A DNA stretch of 64,000 nucleotides, taken from Thermotoga neapolitana DSM 4359. GTDB taxonomy: Bacteria > Thermotogota > Thermotogae > Thermotogales > Thermotogaceae. The notes below the pieces were generated by a model. That model saw only the letters and a list, made by a program, of their open reading frames with translations, was not told where the DNA came from and ran no database searches. The position numbers and the translations under genes are program-made. This document shows positions 26,534 through 35,851 of the stretch, one piece after another. The stretch lies in NCBI RefSeq assembly GCF_000018945.1, contig NC_011978.1, positions 1,458,729 through 1,522,728 on the forward strand, read 5' to 3'. Numbering within the stretch: position 1 is the first letter of the stretch; every line of letters starts with the position of its first letter.

Positions 26534-27391
26534 GTGAAACTGGTCACGTTCCCGGCTTCTTACAGTCCCATCGTGGAAGAAAGCAAAACCGTGCGGGTTT
26601 ACGTCTTCGAGCCAGAAAGGATAGATCACAACCTGATCTTCGTTCACGGCATCGGAAACGGAAACATTCCGTATCTTCTCTGGTTCGGAGAAAGGTTCAA
26701 GGAACACAATATAAAGACCTGGTTCCTTGTTCTTCCCTATCACGAAAAGAGAGCACCTGAAGGTTGGACCGGTGGTGAACCCTTCTATCATCCATCACCG
26801 GCCTACTGTGTTGAAAGATTCGATGAGGCAGTCCAGGATGTGATCGATCTGGTGGATCTGATAAGGAAAGAAAACGACAGACCCATATCAACGATGGGAT
26901 TCAGTTTCGGAGGTATGATAACAACCATCGCCCTTGCACGGGAAAAACGCATAGAAAAAGGAATCATCTGCTGTTCCGGTGGAGACTGGCGCTGGATAAA
27001 CTGGTACTCTCCGTACACGAAGAAACTGAGAGACCTCTACAGAGAGAAGGGAAACGAATTCGGTTGCAGATCAGAGAAAGACTGCATCAAAAACAGAGGA
27101 AACACCCTGGAAGTGATAAAAAGCTTTGAATCCATCGAAGACATCAGAAAGAAGCCTCCTGTTTTCTGTTACTTCTACGATCCTGCTTCTTTTGCTCCCT
27201 TTGTTGAGCAAAAGGTCCTCTTCTTCTGGGCGTTGTTTGATCGTGTGATACCGTATCGATCTTATGCGACTCTTCACAGTCTTCTGAAAAACAAAAAGAC
27301 CGTCTTTTTGCCGGCAGGCCACAAGAGTTCTTACTTCTTCAGGCGATACATCGCAAGGAAAGTGGTTCGCTTTTTAAAAGATGATGAATGA
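26534..27391 (+). CDS. alpha/beta hydrolase (esterase/dienelactone-type)
   Basis: A 285-residue hydrolase. HGIGNGN forms the oxyanion-side loop, the nucleophile is Ser124 in GFSFGG, and the C-terminal part has a candidate Asp (FDRVIPYRSY) and His (PAGHKSS). There is no signal peptide. The GTG start follows GGAGGTGTTGAAAC. Substrate is unknown. It is alone on its strand, divergent from minC, and its last 18 bases overlap the end of the permease gene on the other strand. Confidence 0.75.
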   Translation: MKLVTFPASYSPIVEESKTVRVYVFEPERIDHNLIFVHGIGNGNIPYLLWFGERFKEHNIKTWFLVLPYHEKRAPEGWTGGEPFYHPSPAYCVERFDEAVQDVIDLVDLIRKENDRPISTMGFSFGGMITTIALAREKRIEKGIICCSGGDWRWINWYSPYTKKLRDLYREKGNEFGCRSEKDCIKNRGNTLEVIKSFESIEDIRKKPPVFCYFYDPASFAPFVEQKVLFFWALFDRVIPYRSYATLHSLLKNKKTVFLPAGHKSSYFFRRYIARKVVRFLKDDE

Positions 27392-28639
27392 GTAGAGTGT
27401 CGCAACGATGAAAGGTATGAACATGTAACTCCACGCTGTTTTTAAAAACTCTTTGAAACTCACAGTGTGGTGCGTGTACCTTTCCAGAAGAGAAAGTCCG
27501 ACTATGTTCTGGACGGCCCCAAGGGGGGTCAGGTTCGTTCCAAGGTTTGCCGAAGCAGCGTACACCCACCACAGCGATGTGGGAAATCCCTGTGAGATGA
27601 GGATTTTCAACGTGGGGGCAAGGATCAGAGTGGCGGGAACCGCACTTAAGAAGGCGTTGGCAAAAATGGAAAACCAGACGACAACAAGAACGAAGAGGTA
27701 TTCGTTGAAGGAAAAGATCTTGAAGAAATTTGCCAGTGCTTCCATGGCTCCTATCTTCTCCAGAGAGTAGGAGATGATGAAAAGTCCCACGTAGAAAAAT
27801 AGTGAATCCCAGTCCACACCTTCAGACACCTTCTCGAAGTTCCTTCCAAGTAGGAGAAGAAGAACACAGGCGGCGATGAGGGCGATCAGAGAGAGTTCTA
27901 CCTCCACAACAGAGTGAAGACCGAACATGACAAGCGTTGAAAAAAAGACGATCAGGGATTTTTTAAGAACCGCAGGATCTGTTATCGACCTTTTTGGATC
28001 GACGTTCATGAGGTTTTTCAACTTCTCTTTTGCCTTTTCATCGATGTGTATGTACCTTTTGAACAGGAAGAAAACGATCACAAAAACAAGGACAGCAACG
28101 GGTCCCATGTTCTTTAGAAAATCGTTGAAACTCAGGCCACTGATCGATCCAAGGACGATGTTCAGTGGGCTACCGATGAGCGTGGACATCCCACCGATGT
28201 TGTCAACGAATATCGCAAAGAGGAAGAACGGAACAGGGTTCACTTCCATCGTGTCGAGGATCAAGAAAAGAACAGGTGAAAGAAGGATGATGGTGATCAG
28301 ATTGTCGAGGAAGGCGGATGTCAGGGCGGTGAGTATCATGAGAAAGCCAAACAGAAGCCAGAACCTTCCCCTCGAGATCCTGATGGCGGAGATGGCCAGA
28401 TACTCGAAAAATCCCGTTCCTTTCAGGATGTGAACGATGATCATCATGCCAAGAAGGAGTCCCAGTGTGTTGAAATCGACGACTTCACCTATGTTTCGAA
28501 GGTCCAAGCCTTCAACGATGCGTATGGCCATGAGGACGAGCGCTATAAGAAGGGTCACAACGGATCTGGCAACTTTTCCGAATATGATGAAATAATAGGC
28601 AAGAATCGCAAACGTTAGCACAAGCAGTGCTTCGTTCAT
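27374..28639 (-). CDS. ArsB/NhaD-superfamily ion transporter
   Basis: A 421-residue membrane protein with about 11 hydrophobic segments and the ion-transporter (IT) superfamily features: MMIIVHILKGTGFFEYLAI, FLDNLITIILLSPVLFLILD, VDNIGGMSTLIGSPLNIVLGS and a repeat-related ASANLGTNLTPLGAVQNIVGL. These two re-entrant loops (DN..T and NLGTN..P) mark the CitM/ArsB/NhaD group. The ion or organic anion is unknown; no arsenic genes are nearby. It starts at ATG 28639 and is transcribed away from the his operon. Confidence 0.82.
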   Translation of the reverse strand: MNEALLVLTFAILAYYFIIFGKVARSVVTLLIALVLMAIRIVEGLDLRNIGEVVDFNTLGLLLGMMIIVHILKGTGFFEYLAISAIRISRGRFWLLFGFLMILTALTSAFLDNLITIILLSPVLFLILDTMEVNPVPFFLFAIFVDNIGGMSTLIGSPLNIVLGSISGLSFNDFLKNMGPVAVLVFVIVFFLFKRYIHIDEKAKEKLKNLMNVDPKRSITDPAVLKKSLIVFFSTLVMFGLHSVVEVELSLIALIAACVLLLLLGRNFEKVSEGVDWDSLFFYVGLFIISYSLEKIGAMEALANFFKIFSFNEYLFVLVVVWFSIFANAFLSAVPATLILAPTLKILISQGFPTSLWWVYAASANLGTNLTPLGAVQNIVGLSLLERYTHHTVSFKEFLKTAWSYMFIPFIVATLYSFIIF

Positions 28640-28723
28640 CTTCTTCGCCTCCTTGACATGGGATTATTCTAGCACCGGTTTTTTTAAAAGAATTATTCAA
28701 AACGGTGAATTTCCTAACAAAAA

Positions 28724-28732
28724 TGGTAGAAT
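28724..28732 (+). promoter_or_regulatory. extended -10 promoter of the his operon
   Basis: TGGTAGAAT is an extended -10 element placing transcription start a few bases before the leader peptide region at about 28740. No clear -35. Confidence 0.6.
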
Positions 28733-28755
28733 AAGACTCAAAGGAGCGATGAAGC

Positions 28756-28851
28756 ATGAGGATTCAAAGGAGAATCATAAAAATGTTTGCTTCTATACAC
28801 CATCATCACCGCTTCGGCCCGGCGGTTTCTCCACCGGGAGTTTGGCGGTGA
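28756..28851 (+). CDS. hisL: his operon leader peptide
   Basis: A 31-codon frame (or 22 codons from the in-frame ATG at 28783) that contains four consecutive histidine codons, CAC CAT CAT CAC, at 28798-28809 and ends with TGA at 28849. AAGGAG (28741) serves the first ATG and AAAGGAG (28766) the second. It directly precedes a G+C-rich region and a strong terminator before hisZ. This is the layout of a ribosome-mediated attenuator: ribosomes stalling at His codons when charged tRNA-His is scarce would favour read-through. The arrangement is seen directly in the sequence; regulation is inferred from the well-known enterobacterial his leader. Confidence 0.85.
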   Translation: MRIQRRIIKMFASIHHHHRFGPAVSPPGVWR

Positions 28852-28895
28852 GAAATCGTACGGGCCACGTCGAAAAGACGTGGCCCTTTTGTTTA
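28815..28895 (+). terminator. his attenuator: competing hairpins and terminator
   Basis: The terminator is GGGCCACGTC (28862-28871), loop GAAAA, GACGTGGCCC (28877-28886) and TTTT. Upstream, CCCGG (28818-28822) can pair with CCGGG (28834-28838), next to the His codons; CACCG (28832-28836) can pair instead with CGGTG (28846-28850); and GGCCCG (28816-28821) is complementary to CGGGCC (28861-28866), the 5' arm of the terminator. These pairings are mutually exclusive, as required for attenuation. Confidence 0.8.
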
Positions 28896-28904
28896 TTCGA
28901 GGAG

Positions 28905-29738
28905 GTGGACTTCTTGGATTTCGAAAAGGTGATTTCCTTCTACAGAAAAGCCTCAAAGGTTGGTTACGCACCTTTTTTCTCTCCTGCCTTTGAGAAAATG
29001 GAAAGTGTGTCCGGTGAAAGTGACTTTTTCCTTGACAGAAAAGGGAATCTCTATCGTGTGCGGAGTGATTTCACAAAATCTGTGCTAAATCATAGAAAAA
29101 AACAGGCTTTCACTTCCAAAATGAAAGTGTGGTACGCGGACTTCGTCTACAGATATTTCGGAGAAGAGATGGTGGCGGAGTATCAACTCGGCCTTGAAAA
29201 CATTCCAAGAGAATCCCTCAACGATACGTTCGAGGTGCTCGAGATCATAACAGAAAGTGTGCTTGAGATGTTCACCGGGCCACTGATAGTGGAAATAGGT
29301 CACACGAAGGTCTATGAAGATTTGCTGAGGACCGTCCCAAAGGATATTCACGAGAAGGTGCTCAATCTGATCGACACAAAGAACCTCGCGGAGATAGAGT
29401 TCCTTTCTCGAATGAAAGGTATCGATCTTTCTCGAATAGAAAAGATCATAGAGGACAGCATATACAGACGATCTCCCGAAAACCTTGAGGGGATGAATCT
29501 TCCCTCTTCTGTGAAAGAAGACCTCCTTTCCGTTTCTTCCTTCCTTCAGCGAAGATTTCCGAGTGTCCTTGTTGAAGTGGATCTCACTCTGGCAAGGACC
29601 ATAGAGGAGTACAGCGGTGTGATCTTCACCATCTATGACACATCGGCCTCCAAACTCGTGGCAGCCGGCGGTGAGTATTCGATAAACGGAGAAAAGGGTG
29701 TGGGAGGATCCATCTTTCTGGAGGGGAAAACATGTTGA
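28905..29738 (+). CDS. hisZ: ATP phosphoribosyltransferase regulatory subunit HisZ
   Basis: A 277-residue HisRS-like protein lacking the synthetase catalytic motifs; it binds the short HisG and carries the allosteric histidine site. DFEKVISFYRKASKVGYAPFFSPAFEKM and FLDRKGNLYRVRSDFTKSVLNH match T. maritima HisZ. The GTG at 28905 gives the same N-terminus (MDFLDFEKV) as I recall for that protein; TTG 28914, eight bases after GGAGG, is an alternative start. The frame is also open upstream through the leader region, but that is not a real extension. It overlaps hisG by seven bases. Confidence 0.92.
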   Translation: MDFLDFEKVISFYRKASKVGYAPFFSPAFEKMESVSGESDFFLDRKGNLYRVRSDFTKSVLNHRKKQAFTSKMKVWYADFVYRYFGEEMVAEYQLGLENIPRESLNDTFEVLEIITESVLEMFTGPLIVEIGHTKVYEDLLRTVPKDIHEKVLNLIDTKNLAEIEFLSRMKGIDLSRIEKIIEDSIYRRSPENLEGMNLPSSVKEDLLSVSSFLQRRFPSVLVEVDLTLARTIEEYSGVIFTIYDTSASKLVAAGGEYSINGEKGVGGSIFLEGKTC

Positions 29739-30358
29739 AACTCGCGATTCCAAAAGGAAGACTCGAAGAAAAGGTAATGGAGTTGCTCAAAAAAGCAGGA
29801 TACACTTTCCAAAAAGAGTCCTCCATCCTTCGTGAAGGAGAGGACGTAACCTGCTTCATGGTGAGACCGTTTGACGTTCCGACGTATCTCACCTACGGAG
29901 TAGCGGATATAGGTTTTTGTGGCACGGACGTGCTCCTTGAGAAGGAAACAAGCCTCATACAGCCGTTCTTCATCCCAACGAACGTGAGCAGGATGGTGCT
30001 GGCAGGGCCGAAAGGAAAGAAGATTCCAGAGGGCGAAAAGAGAATAGCCACCAAGTTTCCAAACATCACAAGAAGGTACTGTGAATCCAGGGGCTGGCAC
30101 TGCAAGATCATACCGCTGAAAGGATCCGTGGAACTTGCACCAATAGCCGGGCTTTCCGATCTCATCGTCGATATCACAGAAACGGGAAGAACCCTCCGGG
30201 AGAACGATCTTGAAGTCCTCGATGAAATATTCATCATAAGAACCCACGTTGTGGTGAATCCCGTGAGTTACAGAACGAAAAGAGAAGAAGTGATCTCCTT
30301 TCTGGAAAAACTCCAGGAGGTGATGAAAAATGATAATCATGAGAAATCCCACCGATGA
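29732..30358 (+). CDS. hisG: ATP phosphoribosyltransferase catalytic subunit, short form
   Basis: A 208-residue short-type HisG that makes N1-(5'-phosphoribosyl)-ATP, the first step of histidine synthesis. It lacks the C-terminal regulatory domain of long HisG and so needs HisZ. Motifs: AIPKGRLEEKVMELL, YGVADIGFCGTD, and the PRPP loop GLSDLIVDITETGRTLREN. ATG 29732 lies inside the end of hisZ, and the gene end overlaps hisD by 29 bases. Confidence 0.96.
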   Translation: MLKLAIPKGRLEEKVMELLKKAGYTFQKESSILREGEDVTCFMVRPFDVPTYLTYGVADIGFCGTDVLLEKETSLIQPFFIPTNVSRMVLAGPKGKKIPEGEKRIATKFPNITRRYCESRGWHCKIIPLKGSVELAPIAGLSDLIVDITETGRTLRENDLEVLDEIFIIRTHVVVNPVSYRTKREEVISFLEKLQEVMKNDNHEKSHR

Positions 30359-31616
30359 GGACATTCTGAAACTCCTTGAGAGAAGAATGAAGGCCGCCTC
30401 AGAAGTGGAAGAGATCGTCAAGGAGATCATAAAAAGGGTGAAAAACGAAGGGGACAGAGCCCTCGAAGAGTATCTGAAGCGTTTTGAAAAATACCCTCTT
30501 AGCGTGAGAGAACTTCTTGTCTCAGAAGAAGAAATGGCAGAAGTGAGTGTAGAGAAAGATTTCATCGAAACCGTGAAAATCGTGATAGAGGATCTGAAAG
30601 AGTTCCATCAAAGGCAGAAAGAGACTTCCTTTTTCTTCACAACCGATGGTGGAAGTTTTCTTGGCGAGATGGTGGTTCCTCTTGAGAGCGTTGGGATATA
30701 CGTTCCCGGAGGAAAAGTCCCGTACTTTTCCACCCTTCTCATGTGCGCCGTTCCTGCCATTGTGGCAGGTGTTGAAAGAATCGTCGTCACCACTCCACCC
30801 GATGAGAAGGGAAAAGTGTCCCCTTACATCCTGAAGGTGTGTGAAATTCTGGGTCTGAAAGAGATCTACAAGATGGGAGGAGCACATGCGATTGCTGCCC
30901 TCTCTTACGGAACAGAGACGGTGAAACCCGTTGACAAGATCGTGGGACCGGGTGGGGTTTTTGTTACACTCGCGAAGAAACTCGTTTATGGAGACGTGGG
31001 GATCGATTCCATAGCGGGTCCAAGTGAGATCACGATAATCACAGACGGAAGCATTCCTTTAGACTTTGTGGCAGCGGATTTTCTGTCCCAGGCTGAACAC
31101 GATGAAAACGCCATGAGCGTGGTCATAACGACCTCGAAAGAAGTTTTCGAGAAACTTCCAGGGGTCATAGAAGAGCATCTTCAATCCCTTCCTGAAGAGA
31201 GAAGGAAAACCGCCGAGATATCCACGAGCAACTTCGGAATCATCGTATTCACCGACGATCTGAAAAGGGCCTTTGAGATCTCCAACCTCATCGCCCCAGA
31301 ACATCTGGAAATACTCGTGGAAAAACCCTTCGAAGTTCTGAGTTATGTGAAGAACGCAGGTTCCGTGTTCCTTGGAAGGTACACCTGCGAATCCGTGGGA
31401 GACTACGGTGCGGGGCCAAACCATGTGCTTCCCACGTTCAGGTCCGCAAGGTTTTCTTCTGGACTCAGGGTTTCTGATTTCACAAAGAAGATCTTCGTCA
31501 CCCACTTTTCCGAGGAAGATTTCAAGAAGAAAAGTGTGCTCTACTCCAGAATGGCACGATGGGAAGGCTTTGAGGCACACGCGAGGGCTGTGGACGTGAG
31601 GAGGGAATCGCTGTGA
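30330..31616 (+). CDS. hisD: histidinol dehydrogenase
   Basis: A 428-residue zinc enzyme oxidising L-histidinol to L-histidine in two NAD+ steps. Motifs: [60 protein letters not shown], and [14 protein letters not shown] with the zinc-binding Gln/His. Later [17 protein letters not shown] provides further ligands. AGGAGGTGATG precedes ATG 30330; a second ATG at 30339 is possible. It overlaps both hisG and hisC. Confidence 0.96.
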   Translation: MIIMRNPTDEDILKLLERRMKAASEVEEIVKEIIKRVKNEGDRALEEYLKRFEKYPLSVRELLVSEEEMAEVSVEKDFIETVKIVIEDLKEFHQRQKETSFFFTTDGGSFLGEMVVPLESVGIYVPGGKVPYFSTLLMCAVPAIVAGVERIVVTTPPDEKGKVSPYILKVCEILGLKEIYKMGGAHAIAALSYGTETVKPVDKIVGPGGVFVTLAKKLVYGDVGIDSIAGPSEITIITDGSIPLDFVAADFLSQAEHDENAMSVVITTSKEVFEKLPGVIEEHLQSLPEERRKTAEISTSNFGIIVFTDDLKRAFEISNLIAPEHLEILVEKPFEVLSYVKNAGSVFLGRYTCESVGDYGAGPNHVLPTFRSARFSSGLRVSDFTKKIFVTHFSEEDFKKKSVLYSRMARWEGFEAHARAVDVRRESL

Positions 31617-32620
31617 ATCCCGTTGATCTGATCATAAAAAGGGCTTACCCGTACGAGACAGAGAAGAGAGACAGGATCTACCTCGCCCTGAACGAAAATC
31701 CGTTTCCCTTTCCGAAAGAACTCACAGAGGAGGTCTTCAGAAAACTCGAAGGCGACAAGATGAGAATATATTACGATTCTCCGGACGAAGAACTCATCGA
31801 AAAGATTCTTGAATATCTCGATGCCGATTTTTTGAGAGAGAATAACGTGTCGATCGGAAACGGTGCCGACGAGATCATATACGTGATGATGCTCATGTTC
31901 GAACGAGCGGTTTTCTTCCCCCCCACCTACAGCTGTTACAGAATTTTCGCGAAGGCGGTTGGTGCAAAGTACCTCGAAATTCCTCTCACGAAGTATCTGA
32001 AAATACCAGAAGTCGATGTTGGAGAGGGAGACGTTGTCTTCATCCCAAATCCCAACAATCCAACGGGTCATGTCTTCGAAAGGGAGGAGATCGAAAAGAT
32101 CCTGAAAAAAGGAGCGTTCGTTGCTCTGGATGAAGCCTACTACGAATTCCATGGAGAAAGCTACATCGACCTTTTGAAAGAGTACGAAAATCTTGCCATC
32201 ATCAGGACATTTTCCAAGGCGTTTTCTCTCGCTGCTCAGAGGATCGGATACGTCATCTCCTCTGAAAAGTTCATCGACGCGTACAACAGAGTGAGACTGC
32301 CGTTCAACGTGAGTTACGTCTCCCAGACCTTTGCGAAGGTGGCGCTGGAACACATCGATATCTTCAAAGAGCGGATAGAATACATCGTCTCGGAGAGGGA
32401 GAGAATGAAAAAAGCACTGAAGGAGCTGAACTATTCCATTTCCGACTCGCGCGGGAACTTCGTTTTCATATTCATGGACAGAAAAGAGCAGAACAAACTG
32501 ATAGAACAGCTCCGGCAGAAGAACATAGCAGTTCGAAGTTTCAGAGAAGGTGTTAGAATCACTATCGGAAAAAGAGAAGAGAACGAAACTATTCTGAAAG
32601 AACTGGAGGTGTTCAGATGA
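31613..32620 (+). CDS. hisC: histidinol-phosphate aminotransferase
   Basis: A 335-residue fold-type I PLP aminotransferase converting imidazole-acetol phosphate and glutamate to histidinol phosphate. The PLP-Lys is in [15 protein letters not shown], phosphate contacts are in GNGADEIIY, and the PNPNNPTGH and LDEAYYEF motifs are present. The GTG start overlaps the hisD stop (GTGA). Confidence 0.96.
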   Translation: MNPVDLIIKRAYPYETEKRDRIYLALNENPFPFPKELTEEVFRKLEGDKMRIYYDSPDEELIEKILEYLDADFLRENNVSIGNGADEIIYVMMLMFERAVFFPPTYSCYRIFAKAVGAKYLEIPLTKYLKIPEVDVGEGDVVFIPNPNNPTGHVFEREEIEKILKKGAFVALDEAYYEFHGESYIDLLKEYENLAIIRTFSKAFSLAAQRIGYVISSEKFIDAYNRVRLPFNVSYVSQTFAKVALEHIDIFKERIEYIVSERERMKKALKELNYSISDSRGNFVFIFMDRKEQNKLIEQLRQKNIAVRSFREGVRITIGKREENETILKELEVFR

Positions 32621-33204
32621 CGGTGGAAAGGATAGAAAACGGTGTCATTGTTCAAAGAAACACGAAGGAGATAGAGATCTCCATAACACTGGACACGGTT
32701 CACGGAAAACTCGAAGGAAGCACCGGTGTGAACTTCTTCGATCATCTTTTGAACACTTTCTGTCACTATTCGGGACTGGGTCTCAGGGTGAGCACCTGTG
32801 AGAGCAAAGACGGTATCCTTCACCATCTGATAGAGGACTTTGGAATCTCCCTGGGACAGGCGTTCAGGGAGCTCTTCGACTACACGAAGGTGAAAAGGTT
32901 CGGCGAGGCCTCCGTTCCTATGAACGAGGCGCTCATAGGATGTTACGTGGATCTCTCTGGAAGGCCCTTCTTCCAGAAGAATTTTGAATTCTCCGTGGAG
33001 AAGATAGAGGACATGCCCGTTGAAGGTTTCGAGGAGTTCATGAACGGCTTTGTCAACCATGCAAGGATCACAGTTCACTTCTTCAAGTTCTTTGGAAAGA
33101 ACGACCATCACATCTCCGAATCTGCCATGAAGTCCTTTGGGCTTGCAATCGCCCGTGCACTGGAAAGATCGGACACCAGAACCACCAAGGGTGTGATAGA
33201 TTGA
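32617..33204 (+). CDS. hisB: imidazoleglycerol-phosphate dehydratase, monofunctional
   Basis: A 195-residue IGPD without the N-terminal histidinol-phosphatase domain found in E. coli HisB. Manganese-binding motifs are [25 protein letters not shown], and [23 protein letters not shown] overlaps the hisC stop (ATGA). Confidence 0.96.
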   Translation: MTVERIENGVIVQRNTKEIEISITLDTVHGKLEGSTGVNFFDHLLNTFCHYSGLGLRVSTCESKDGILHHLIEDFGISLGQAFRELFDYTKVKRFGEASVPMNEALIGCYVDLSGRPFFQKNFEFSVEKIEDMPVEGFEEFMNGFVNHARITVHFFKFFGKNDHHISESAMKSFGLAIARALERSDTRTTKGVID

Positions 33205-33806
33205 GGATCGGAATAATTGCCGTTGGCCCCGGCAACATCATGAACCTCTACCGAGGAGTGAAAAGAGCGGCCGAGGGCCTTGAAAACGTCTCCATAGATC
33301 TGGTAGAAAATCCTCAGAAAGATCTGTACGACCTTCTCTTCATTCCCGGTGTTGGGCACTTTGGAGAAGGAATGAGAAGGTTGAAAGAAAACGGCCTGAT
33401 CGACTTCATAGAAGAACACGTGGAAGACGGAAAGTACGTTGTCGGTGTCTGTCTTGGTATGCAACTTTTGTTCGAAGAAAGCGAAGAGGCACCGGGTGTG
33501 AGAGGGCTTTCCCTGATAGATGGAAACGTTGTGAAACTGAAAAGCAAAAGACTTCCCCACATGGGATGGAACGAGGTGATCTTCAAGGACACCTTTCCGA
33601 GCGGATACTATTACTTCGTTCACACTTACAGGGTCGTGTGTGAAAAGGACTACGTTCTGGGAACGACAGAGTACGACGGGGAGATCTTTCCTTCATCCGT
33701 CAGAAAAGGAAAAATACTCGGTTTCCAGTTCCATCCGGAGAAGAGTTCGAAGATAGGAAAGAAACTCCTCAGGAAGGTGATCGAATGCTCGTCATCCCGG
33801 CCATAG
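33201..33806 (+). CDS. hisH: imidazole glycerol phosphate synthase, glutaminase subunit
   Basis: A 201-residue class I glutamine amidotransferase supplying ammonia to HisF. It starts with TTG overlapping the hisB stop (TTGA). The nucleophile Cys is in [13 protein letters not shown] and the catalytic His/Glu pair is in GFQFHPEKS. The oxyanion-strand segment is [12 protein letters not shown]. It overlaps hisA by 22 bases. Confidence 0.96.
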   Translation: MRIGIIAVGPGNIMNLYRGVKRAAEGLENVSIDLVENPQKDLYDLLFIPGVGHFGEGMRRLKENGLIDFIEEHVEDGKYVVGVCLGMQLLFEESEEAPGVRGLSLIDGNVVKLKSKRLPHMGWNEVIFKDTFPSGYYYFVHTYRVVCEKDYVLGTTEYDGEIFPSSVRKGKILGFQFHPEKSSKIGKKLLRKVIECSSSRP

Positions 33807-34531
33807 ACCTGTACAGAAAAAAGGTCGTGAGGATGGTCAAGGGTAAAAAGGAAAACACGATATTCTACGAGAAGGATCCCATTGAACTTGTGGAAAAACT
33901 CGTCGAGGAGGGATTTTCTCTCATCCACGTGGTGGATCTTTCAAGAGCCATAGAGGAAAGCGATGAAAACCTGCCGGTTCTGGAAAAACTCTCATCCTAT
34001 GCCGATCACATTCAAATCGGCGGTGGAATAAGGATACTGGAGTACGCAAAAAAACTCCTCGGAATGGGATTCAGAAGACAGATCGTGAGTTCAAAGGTGC
34101 TGGAAGATCCCTCTTTCCTGAAGAAGTTAAAAGAAATCGGAGTGAATCCAGTCTTCAGTCTCGACACAAGAGAAGGGAAGGTGGCGTTCAAGGGCTGGCT
34201 GGATGAAAAAGACATCGATCCTGTTTTTCTTGTGAACAGATTGAAAGAGTTCGGCCTTGAAGAGATCGTCCACACGGAGATAGAAAAGGATGGCACCCTG
34301 AAAGAGCACGATTTCTCTCTGACGGAAAGGATCGCCCTGGAAACGGGTGTGAAAGTGATAGCAGCGGGTGGTATCTCCTCAGAACGTTCCCTAGAGGAGG
34401 CTCTTGAGGTCCACAGAAGAACGAACGGTCTTTTGAAGGGTGTGATCGTGGGAAGAGCGTTTCTGGAAGGCACCCTCACAGTCGAGGTGATGAAAAGGTA
34501 TGCTTGCCAAGAGAATAATAGCGTGTCTTGA
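33785..34531 (+). CDS. hisA: ProFAR isomerase
   Basis: A 248-residue (beta-alpha)8 barrel that isomerises ProFAR to PRFAR by an Amadori rearrangement. Catalytic Asp is Asp8 in IPAIDLYR and the second is in HTEIEKDGT (Thr-Glu-Ile-Glu-Lys-Asp); phosphate motifs are IGGGIR and AAGGISS. By memory T. maritima HisA ends at VMKRYAR (241 residues); here the frame runs on about seven residues, giving a 32-base overlap with hisF. Confidence 0.95.
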   Translation: MLVIPAIDLYRKKVVRMVKGKKENTIFYEKDPIELVEKLVEEGFSLIHVVDLSRAIEESDENLPVLEKLSSYADHIQIGGGIRILEYAKKLLGMGFRRQIVSSKVLEDPSFLKKLKEIGVNPVFSLDTREGKVAFKGWLDEKDIDPVFLVNRLKEFGLEEIVHTEIEKDGTLKEHDFSLTERIALETGVKVIAAGGISSERSLEEALEVHRRTNGLLKGVIVGRAFLEGTLTVEVMKRYACQENNSVS

Positions 34532-35261
34532 TGTGAAAGATGGTCGCGTGGTGAAGGGTACGAACTTTGAAAACCTCAGAGACAGCGGAGATCCCGTTGA
34601 ACTGGGAAAGCTTTACTCCGAGATAGGAATAGACGAACTCGTCTTTCTGGACATCACCGCGTCTGTGGAAAAGAGAAAAACGATGCTCGAACTGGTGGAG
34701 AAGGTGGCAGAACAGATCGACATTCCCTTCACTGTGGGTGGAGGAATACACGATTTCGAAACGGCATCGGAACTCATCCTCAGAGGTGCGGACAAAGTGA
34801 GTATCAACACCGCTGCGGTGGAAAAACCGGATCTCATCACCAGGATCGCCGAAACCTTCGGAAGCCAGGCGGTCGTTGTGGCGATAGATGCAAAGAGGAT
34901 GGACGGTGATTTCATCGTCTTCACCTACTCGGGAAAGAAAAACACCGGTATTCTCCTCTCGGACTGGGTCCGTGAGGTGGAAAGAAGGGGAGCCGGAGAG
35001 ATACTTCTCACCAGCATCGACAGAGACGGTACGAAAATGGGATACGACACGGAGATGATCGAATTCGTAAGACCGCTGACGAACCTTCCCATCATCGCTT
35101 CGGGTGGTGCGGGAAAGATGGAGCATTTTCTTGAGGCGTTCCGGGCCGGTGCGGATGCTGCACTTGCGGCGTCTGTGTTTCATTTCAGAGAGATCGATGT
35201 GATGGAACTCAAAAGATTTCTCAGAGAAAACGGTGTGAACGTGAGATTGGAGGGAATGTGA
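34500..35261 (+). CDS. hisF: imidazole glycerol phosphate synthase, cyclase subunit
   Basis: A 253-residue (beta-alpha)8 barrel closely matching T. maritima HisF. Catalytic Asp11 is in [13 protein letters not shown] and Asp130 in LTSIDRDGT; phosphate motifs TVGGGI and [10 protein letters not shown] are intact. It condenses PRFAR with ammonia from HisH to imidazole glycerol phosphate and AICAR. The start lies 32 bases inside hisA. Confidence 0.97.
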   Translation: MLAKRIIACLDVKDGRVVKGTNFENLRDSGDPVELGKLYSEIGIDELVFLDITASVEKRKTMLELVEKVAEQIDIPFTVGGGIHDFETASELILRGADKVSINTAAVEKPDLITRIAETFGSQAVVVAIDAKRMDGDFIVFTYSGKKNTGILLSDWVREVERRGAGEILLTSIDRDGTKMGYDTEMIEFVRPLTNLPIIASGGAGKMEHFLEAFRAGADAALAASVFHFREIDVMELKRFLRENGVNVRLEGM

Positions 35262-35851
35262 TGGAACTCTATCCCGTGGTGGTTCAGGAGAGAACAACCG
35301 GCGAGGTGCTGATGCTCGCTTACGCGAACAGAGAGGCTCTGGAACTCACGAAGAAAACGGGATACGCTCACTTCTTCTCCAGAGAAAGACAAAAGATCTG
35401 GAAAAAGGGAGAGACCTCTGGAAACACCATGAGGGTTGTGGAAATAAGGAGAGACTGCGATGATGATGCGTACCTTTATATCGTGGACTTTCCGGAGGAG
35501 AAGGTGGCGTGCCACACAGGAAACAGGTCCTGCTTCTTCAAGGTGGAACACAGATTCGAAGAGACAGGCTCTCCCACCTTCTGGCTTGAGCTGTACAGAC
35601 TGGTGAGAGAAAGAAAAGAAGAGATGCCAGAGGGGTCCTACACCGCAAAACTCTTTAAAGAAGGAAAGGGAAAGATCGCAAAGAAGTTCGGAGAAGAAGC
35701 AATCGAGGTGATAACTGGCTACCTTCAAAACGACAGGGAAAACCTCGTCTGGGAGATAGCCGACATGGTGTATCACCTCACGGTCCTCATGGTCGAGGCG
35801 GGGATCACCGTTCAGGATGTGATGAAGGAACTGGAAAAGAGAAGAAAGTGA
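35258..35851 (+). CDS. hisIE: bifunctional phosphoribosyl-AMP cyclohydrolase / phosphoribosyl-ATP pyrophosphatase
   Basis: A 197-residue fusion. The N-terminal HisI domain (about 1-110) has [11 protein letters not shown] and [10 protein letters not shown] zinc/metal sites; the HisE domain (about 112-197) has [26 protein letters not shown] and [11 protein letters not shown]. It carries out steps two and three of the pathway. It is the last gene; its TGA is immediately followed by the complement of the opposing wecB stop, so no terminator can lie between them. Confidence 0.96.
   Translation: MMELYPVVVQERTTGEVLMLAYANREALELTKKTGYAHFFSRERQKIWKKGETSGNTMRVVEIRRDCDDDAYLYIVDFPEEKVACHTGNRSCFFKVEHRFEETGSPTFWLELYRLVRERKEEMPEGSYTAKLFKEGKGKIAKKFGEEAIEVITGYLQNDRENLVWEIADMVYHLTVLMVEAGITVQDVMKELEKRRK

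Noticed and set aside
28798-28809. CAC CAT CAT CAC run as a simple repeat or CRISPR-like element
   Set aside because: It is a short codon run inside a leader peptide; no repeated unit or spacer pattern.
28653-28904. Upstream extension of the hisZ frame by about 84 codons
   Set aside because: The frame is open, but this stretch holds the promoter, His leader peptide and terminator; known HisZ proteins begin at the position of GTG 28905.
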